Source of the DNA: JAMOQA01 sp964582785
GTDB lineage: Bacteria > Acidobacteriota > Polarisedimenticolia > J045
Reading direction: 5' to 3'
Assembly: GCA_964582785.1 (NCBI GenBank)
Contig: CAZOTT010000027.1
Location: 1-28,375 of the forward strand
Length of the DNA: 28,375 nt
The notes beneath the pieces are model-generated. The model saw only the letters and a list, made by a program, of their open reading frames with translations, was not told where the DNA came from and ran no database searches. Positions 25,005 to 28,375 of the stretch are shown here, piece by piece. Each line of letters opens with the position of its first letter. Position 1 is the stretch's first letter. The translations under genes and the position numbers were made by a program.

Positions 25005-28000
25005 ACGCCGTGGCCGGGACCGGCGGAGAGCCCCCCTTCGTGCCCGCCTGGTGCCGGAGCAACGGGTCCTTCCTCGAGGGGGCCTCCCACCCGGAGGAAC
25101 TGGTCGAAGCGGCCGCCGGGCACGGGCTCCCTGCCCTCGTCCTCGCCGACCGGGACGGGGTCTACGGGGCGGTCCGCGCCCACCTCCGCGCCCGGGAACT
25201 CGGTGTCGAGCTGATCGTCGGCTCGACGGTCACCCTCCCGGGCGGGCGGCCGCTCGTCCTCCTCGCCGCCACCCGGGAGGGGTACGGCAACCTCTGCCGC
25301 CTCCTCACCCGCGCCCACCTTCGTTCTCCCCGGGGAGAGTGCCGGGTCACGCCGGAAGAGGTCGCCTCCCGCGCGGAGGGGCTCCTCGCCCTTCTCGGTC
25401 CCTCCCTGCTCGGGGCCCGGGAAGAACCCCGGGAACTGCTCGGCCTCTTCCGGGACGCCTTCGGGGACCGGCTCCTCGCCCTCGTCACCCGGCACCGCCT
25501 TCCCGGCGAGCCCGCCCGGGAACGGCGGCTGCGGGACCGGGCCCGGCGCCGGGGCCTGCCGGTCCTCGCCGGGGTCGAGGTGCTCTACCACCACCCCTCC
25601 CGGCGGCCGCTCCAGGACGTGCTGACCGCCGTCCGCCACCGGGTCCCCCTCGCCCGGGCCGGGCGCCGCCTCCGCCCGAACCACGGCCACGCCCTCCCGT
25701 CCCCCGCCGCGATGGCCACCCTCTTCGCCGACGACCCGGCCGCCGTGGAACGCACCCTCGACCTCCCCGCCCGCTGCACCTTCCGCCTGGACGAGCTGCG
25801 CTACCGCTACCCGGCCCCCCGCCTTCCCGGCGGCCGCCGTCCCATCGACCACCTCCGGGAACTGGTCCGCGCCGGCGCCCGGGAGCGGTGGGGCGCCCGG
25901 GTTCCCGGCCGGGTGCGGGAACAGCTCGCGAGGGAACTCGCCCTGGTCGAGGAACTGGGCTACGCCGGCTACTTCCTCACGATGTGGGAAATCGTCCGGT
26001 TCTGCCGGGGGCGGGGGATCCTCTGCCAGGGACGGGGCTCCGCGGCGAACTCGGCGATCTGCTACGCCCTCGGGATCACCGCCATCGACCCGGTGCGGAT
26101 GGACCTGCTCTTCGAGCGGTTCCTCTCCCGGGAGCGGAACGAACCGCCGGACATCGACCTCGACATCGCCCACCGCCGCCGGGAGGAGGTGATCCGCCAC
26201 GTCTACGAGACGTACGGCCGGGAACACGCGGCGATGGTCGCGGTGGTGATCCGCTACCGTCCCCGGTCCGCGGTGCGGGACGTCGGCTTCGCCCTCGGCC
26301 TCCCCCCGGCCACGATCGACCGCCTCGCCCGGCTCCTCCCGTGGCGGGGCGCGGTGGAGGCGGAACACCTGCGGGAAGCCGGCATCGACCCGGAACGCCC
26401 GCCGGGCCGGCACCTGCTGCGCCTCGCGAACGAACTGCTCGGGACCCCCCGCCACCTCTCGATCCATCCCGGGGGGTTCCTGCTCGGGGCGGACCCGGTC
26501 TCCACCCTGGTGCCGATCCAGCCGGCGGCGATGGAGGGCCGCACCGTCGTCCAGTGGGACAAGGACGACGTCAAGGCGATGGGCCTGTTCAAGGTGGACC
26601 TCCTCGGGCTCGGCGCCCTCACCCACGTCGACGCCTGCCTCGCGGCCATCCGGCGGGTGCACGGGCGCCGCCTCGCCCTGGCGACGATTCCTCCCGCGGA
26701 CGAGGCCACCTTCGAGATGCTGCGCCGGGCCGACACCGTCGGGGTCTTCCAGCTCGAGTCCCGGGCCCAGATGGCGATGCTCCCCCGGCTGCGGCCGGAG
26801 CGGTTCTACGACCTGGTCGTCGAGATCGGCCTCGTCCGTCCCGGGCCGATCGCCGGGGGGATGGTGCACCCGTACCTGCGCCGCCGGCGGGGCGAGGAAC
26901 CGGTCGACTACCCCCACGAGATCCTGCGCCCGGTCCTCGAGAAGACCCTCGGCGTCCCCCTCTTCCAGGAACAGGTGATGAAGATCGCCGTCCTCGCCGC
27001 CGGCTACACCCCGGGAGAGGCGGACCAGCTCCGCCGGGACATGGCCGCCTGGCGGCGCACGGGACGGATCGAGCGCCACCGGGAGCGGATGGTGGAGCGG
27101 ATGGTCGCCCGGGGGATCCCCCGGGAGTTCGCCCGGCGGGTCTTCGAGCAGATCCGGGGGTTCGGGGAGTACGGCTTCCCCGAGAGCCACGCGGCGAGCT
27201 TCGCGCTGATCGCCTGGGCCAGCGCGTGGATCCGCCGCCACTACCCGGCGATCTTCGCCTGCGAGCTGCTGAACGCCCAGCCGATGGGCTTCTACGCGCC
27301 GGCGACGATCGTCGAGGACGCCCGGCGTCACGGCGTCGTCGTCCTCCCGGTGGACGTGAACGCGAGCCGGTGGGACTGCACCCTCGAGAAACTCGGCGAT
27401 CCCCCCTCCCCCGCGGACGTACCCCGGGGATGGTGGACCGACGACCACCGGTTCGGGATCCGGCTCGGCCTGCGCCTCGTCTCCGGCCTCACCCGGGCGG
27501 GAGCCGGGCGGATCGTCGCCGCCCGCGGGGAGGACGGGCCCTTTGCTTCCCCCGCCGACCTCGCCCGCCGCACCCGGCTCTCCCGGGGCGACCTCGAGCA
27601 TCTCGCCGCGGCGGGCGCCCTCTCCTCCCTCGGGATCGGCCGGCGGGACGCCCTCTGGGCCGCCCCGGTGCTCCCGGACCGGGTCTCCCGCCCCCTGCCC
27701 CTCCCGGGAGACGAACCCGTCCCCCCCCTGCCTCCCCTCGCCCCCGCCGAGGAGGTCTGCTGGGACCGGGAGACCACCGGCGTCAGCCCCCGGGCCCACC
27801 CCCTGGCCCTGCTCCGGGCGCGGCTCCTCGCCGCCGGCCTCCCCGACGCGGCGACGGTGCGGCGGACCCCCTCCGGGCGGCGCGTCCGCTGCGCGGGCCT
27901 CGTCATCTGCCGCCAGCGGCCCGGCACGGCGAAGGGGGTCGTCTTCCTCACCCTCGAGGACGAGACCGGCTTCGTCAACGTGATCGCCCGGCCCCGCACC

Positions 28001-28177
28001 TGGGAACGCTACGGCCGCCTCGCCCGGGAACACCCCTTCCTCGGCGTCACCGGCCGCGTCGAGGCCCGCGACGGCGTGGTCCATCTCCTCGCCGAGTCCT
28101 TCTGGGTACCCCGCCTCCCCGGCCGCACCGGGGACTCTCCCACCCGCCTCCCCTCCCCCTCCCACGACTTCCGCTGA
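25001..28177 (+). CDS. dnaE2: Error-prone DNA polymerase III alpha subunit DnaE2 (ImuC)
   Basis: A 1058-residue C-family polymerase for SOS-induced translesion synthesis. The N-terminal PHP domain shows NGSFLEGASHPEELVEAAAGHGL. The palm includes GRGSAANSAICYALG and the catalytic Asp384 and Asp386 (PPDIDLDIAHRRREEVI), then RYRPRSAVRDVG. A late OB-fold segment (CAGLVICRQRPGTAKGVVFLTLEDETG) and the family-typical SHDFR C-terminus show it is full length. The usual ELHxxS in the first PHP motif is replaced by PAWCRS, so that metal site may be lost. It starts at GTG 25001, overlapping the imuB stop as GTGA; GTG 25010 is an alternative. Single-operon linkage to lexA and imuB fits the mutasome. Confidence 0.96.
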   Translation: MNAVAGTGGEPPFVPAWCRSNGSFLEGASHPEELVEAAAGHGLPALVLADRDGVYGAVRAHLRARELGVELIVGSTVTLPGGRPLVLLAATREGYGNLCRLLTRAHLRSPRGECRVTPEEVASRAEGLLALLGPSLLGAREEPRELLGLFRDAFGDRLLALVTRHRLPGEPARERRLRDRARRRGLPVLAGVEVLYHHPSRRPLQDVLTAVRHRVPLARAGRRLRPNHGHALPSPAAMATLFADDPAAVERTLDLPARCTFRLDELRYRYPAPRLPGGRRPIDHLRELVRAGARERWGARVPGRVREQLARELALVEELGYAGYFLTMWEIVRFCRGRGILCQGRGSAANSAICYALGITAIDPVRMDLLFERFLSRERNEPPDIDLDIAHRRREEVIRHVYETYGREHAAMVAVVIRYRPRSAVRDVGFALGLPPATIDRLARLLPWRGAVEAEHLREAGIDPERPPGRHLLRLANELLGTPRHLSIHPGGFLLGADPVSTLVPIQPAAMEGRTVVQWDKDDVKAMGLFKVDLLGLGALTHVDACLAAIRRVHGRRLALATIPPADEATFEMLRRADTVGVFQLESRAQMAMLPRLRPERFYDLVVEIGLVRPGPIAGGMVHPYLRRRRGEEPVDYPHEILRPVLEKTLGVPLFQEQVMKIAVLAAGYTPGEADQLRRDMAAWRRTGRIERHRERMVERMVARGIPREFARRVFEQIRGFGEYGFPESHAASFALIAWASAWIRRHYPAIFACELLNAQPMGFYAPATIVEDARRHGVVVLPVDVNASRWDCTLEKLGDPPSPADVPRGWWTDDHRFGIRLGLRLVSGLTRAGAGRIVAARGEDGPFASPADLARRTRLSRGDLEHLAAAGALSSLGIGRRDALWAAPVLPDRVSRPLPLPGDEPVPPLPPLAPAEEVCWDRETTGVSPRAHPLALLRARLLAAGLPDAATVRRTPSGRRVRCAGLVICRQRPGTAKGVVFLTLEDETGFVNVIARPRTWERYGRLAREHPFLGVTGRVEARDGVVHLLAESFWVPRLPGRTGDSPTRLPSPSHDFR

Positions 28178-28322
28178 GGCGCCCACACCCGACCGCCGCC
28201 GGGTCCCGCCCGCAATCCCCGCGCCTGCCGGGTCTCGCACCGCTCGCCCGAGTCGGCCTCCCCGGCGGCCCGCCGCGTCGGCGGCGTCTCCCGCTGTCCA
28301 ACGGGTCGTCGGGAGAAGGAGC
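28178..28322. other. Intergenic region downstream of dnaE2
   Basis: No gene is visible. Two modest hairpins occur: CCGCCG-CGT-CGGCGG (28270-28284), and TCTCCCG (28287-28293) with CGGGAGA (28310-28316). Either may help end the SOS operon transcript, but there is no T tract. Confidence 0.35.
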
Positions 28323-28375
28323 GGGATAACGGGCGAAATGGCAGGTGGGGTGTCGGATAACTCCCGTTCTGGCAG
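28323..28375. repeat. Two direct repeats with 31-bp period at the right edge
   Basis: GGATAAC...CG...TGGCAG occurs at 28324-28344 and again at 28355-28375, offset by exactly 31 bp and cut off by the window end. The composition is more AT-rich than the neighbouring DNA. Repeated binding sites of this kind occur at the ends of some insertion sequences (for example IS21-like) and as iterons; the window does not show which. Confidence 0.5.

Noticed and set aside
24980..28240. Very long open frame on the minus strand opposite dnaE2, and similar antisense frames opposite the other genes
   Set aside because: Codon-bias shadows of GC-rich genes: translations are low-complexity Gly/Arg/Val/Asp-rich with no recognisable domain, while the opposite strand encodes full conserved proteins.
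28323..28375. Start of a CRISPR array
   Set aside because: The 31-bp period leaves only about 10 bp between imperfect 21-bp repeats, too short for spacers.

Overview
The window is very GC-rich (about three-quarters G+C by eye), gene-dense and clearly from a diderm bacterium: it encodes outer-membrane barrels, an OmpA-type lipoprotein and several signal peptides. A VWFA-type domain of the kind common in Acidobacteriota, together with the architecture of the large secreted protease, suggests Acidobacteriota (perhaps a Thermoanaerobaculia-like lineage). That placement is inference; no rRNA or marker gene is present to settle it.

Layout. Positions 1-514 hold no gene I can support, only a terminator-like hairpin and an inverted repeat. 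At 515-4195 lies a secreted multidomain clan CD (legumain/gingipain-like) cysteine protease. At 4278-5189 is the redox chaperone Hsp33. An unusually AT-rich intergenic region (5190-5404) precedes a complete, tightly coupled SUF iron-sulfur operon (5405-11714): Rrf2 regulator, sufB, sufC, sufD, sufS, sufU and a SufT-like DUF59 protein. A minus-strand block follows (11791-18162): a small outer-membrane barrel protein, a homocysteine methyltransferase/methylenetetrahydrofolate reductase fusion, an OmpA/Pal-like lipoprotein, a VWA-domain protein and a long-chain acyl-CoA synthetase. A divergent promoter at about 18230 then drives plus-strand genes: a TPR-like membrane-anchored protein and a 980-residue fusion of metalloprotease, beta-propeller and Omp85-like barrel.

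The right third (22291-28177) is an SOS mutagenesis cassette, lexA-imuA-imuB-dnaE2, in one overlapping operon. A 14-bp palindrome sits exactly between the -35 and -10 elements of the lexA promoter, so LexA probably represses itself and the whole mutasome through one operator. ImuB keeps a QPSLF clamp-binding motif, and DnaE2 keeps its catalytic aspartates.

The most unusual signal is a pair of diverged ~150-bp palindromic elements with 21-23-bp perfect terminal inverted repeats. One lies just upstream of the lexA promoter. The other lies inside imuB, where it is exactly 50 codons long, in frame and free of stops. This resembles the protein-gene-invading palindromic elements known from Rickettsia. 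The right edge carries two 31-bp-spaced direct repeats cut off by the window end, possibly the terminus of a mobile element.
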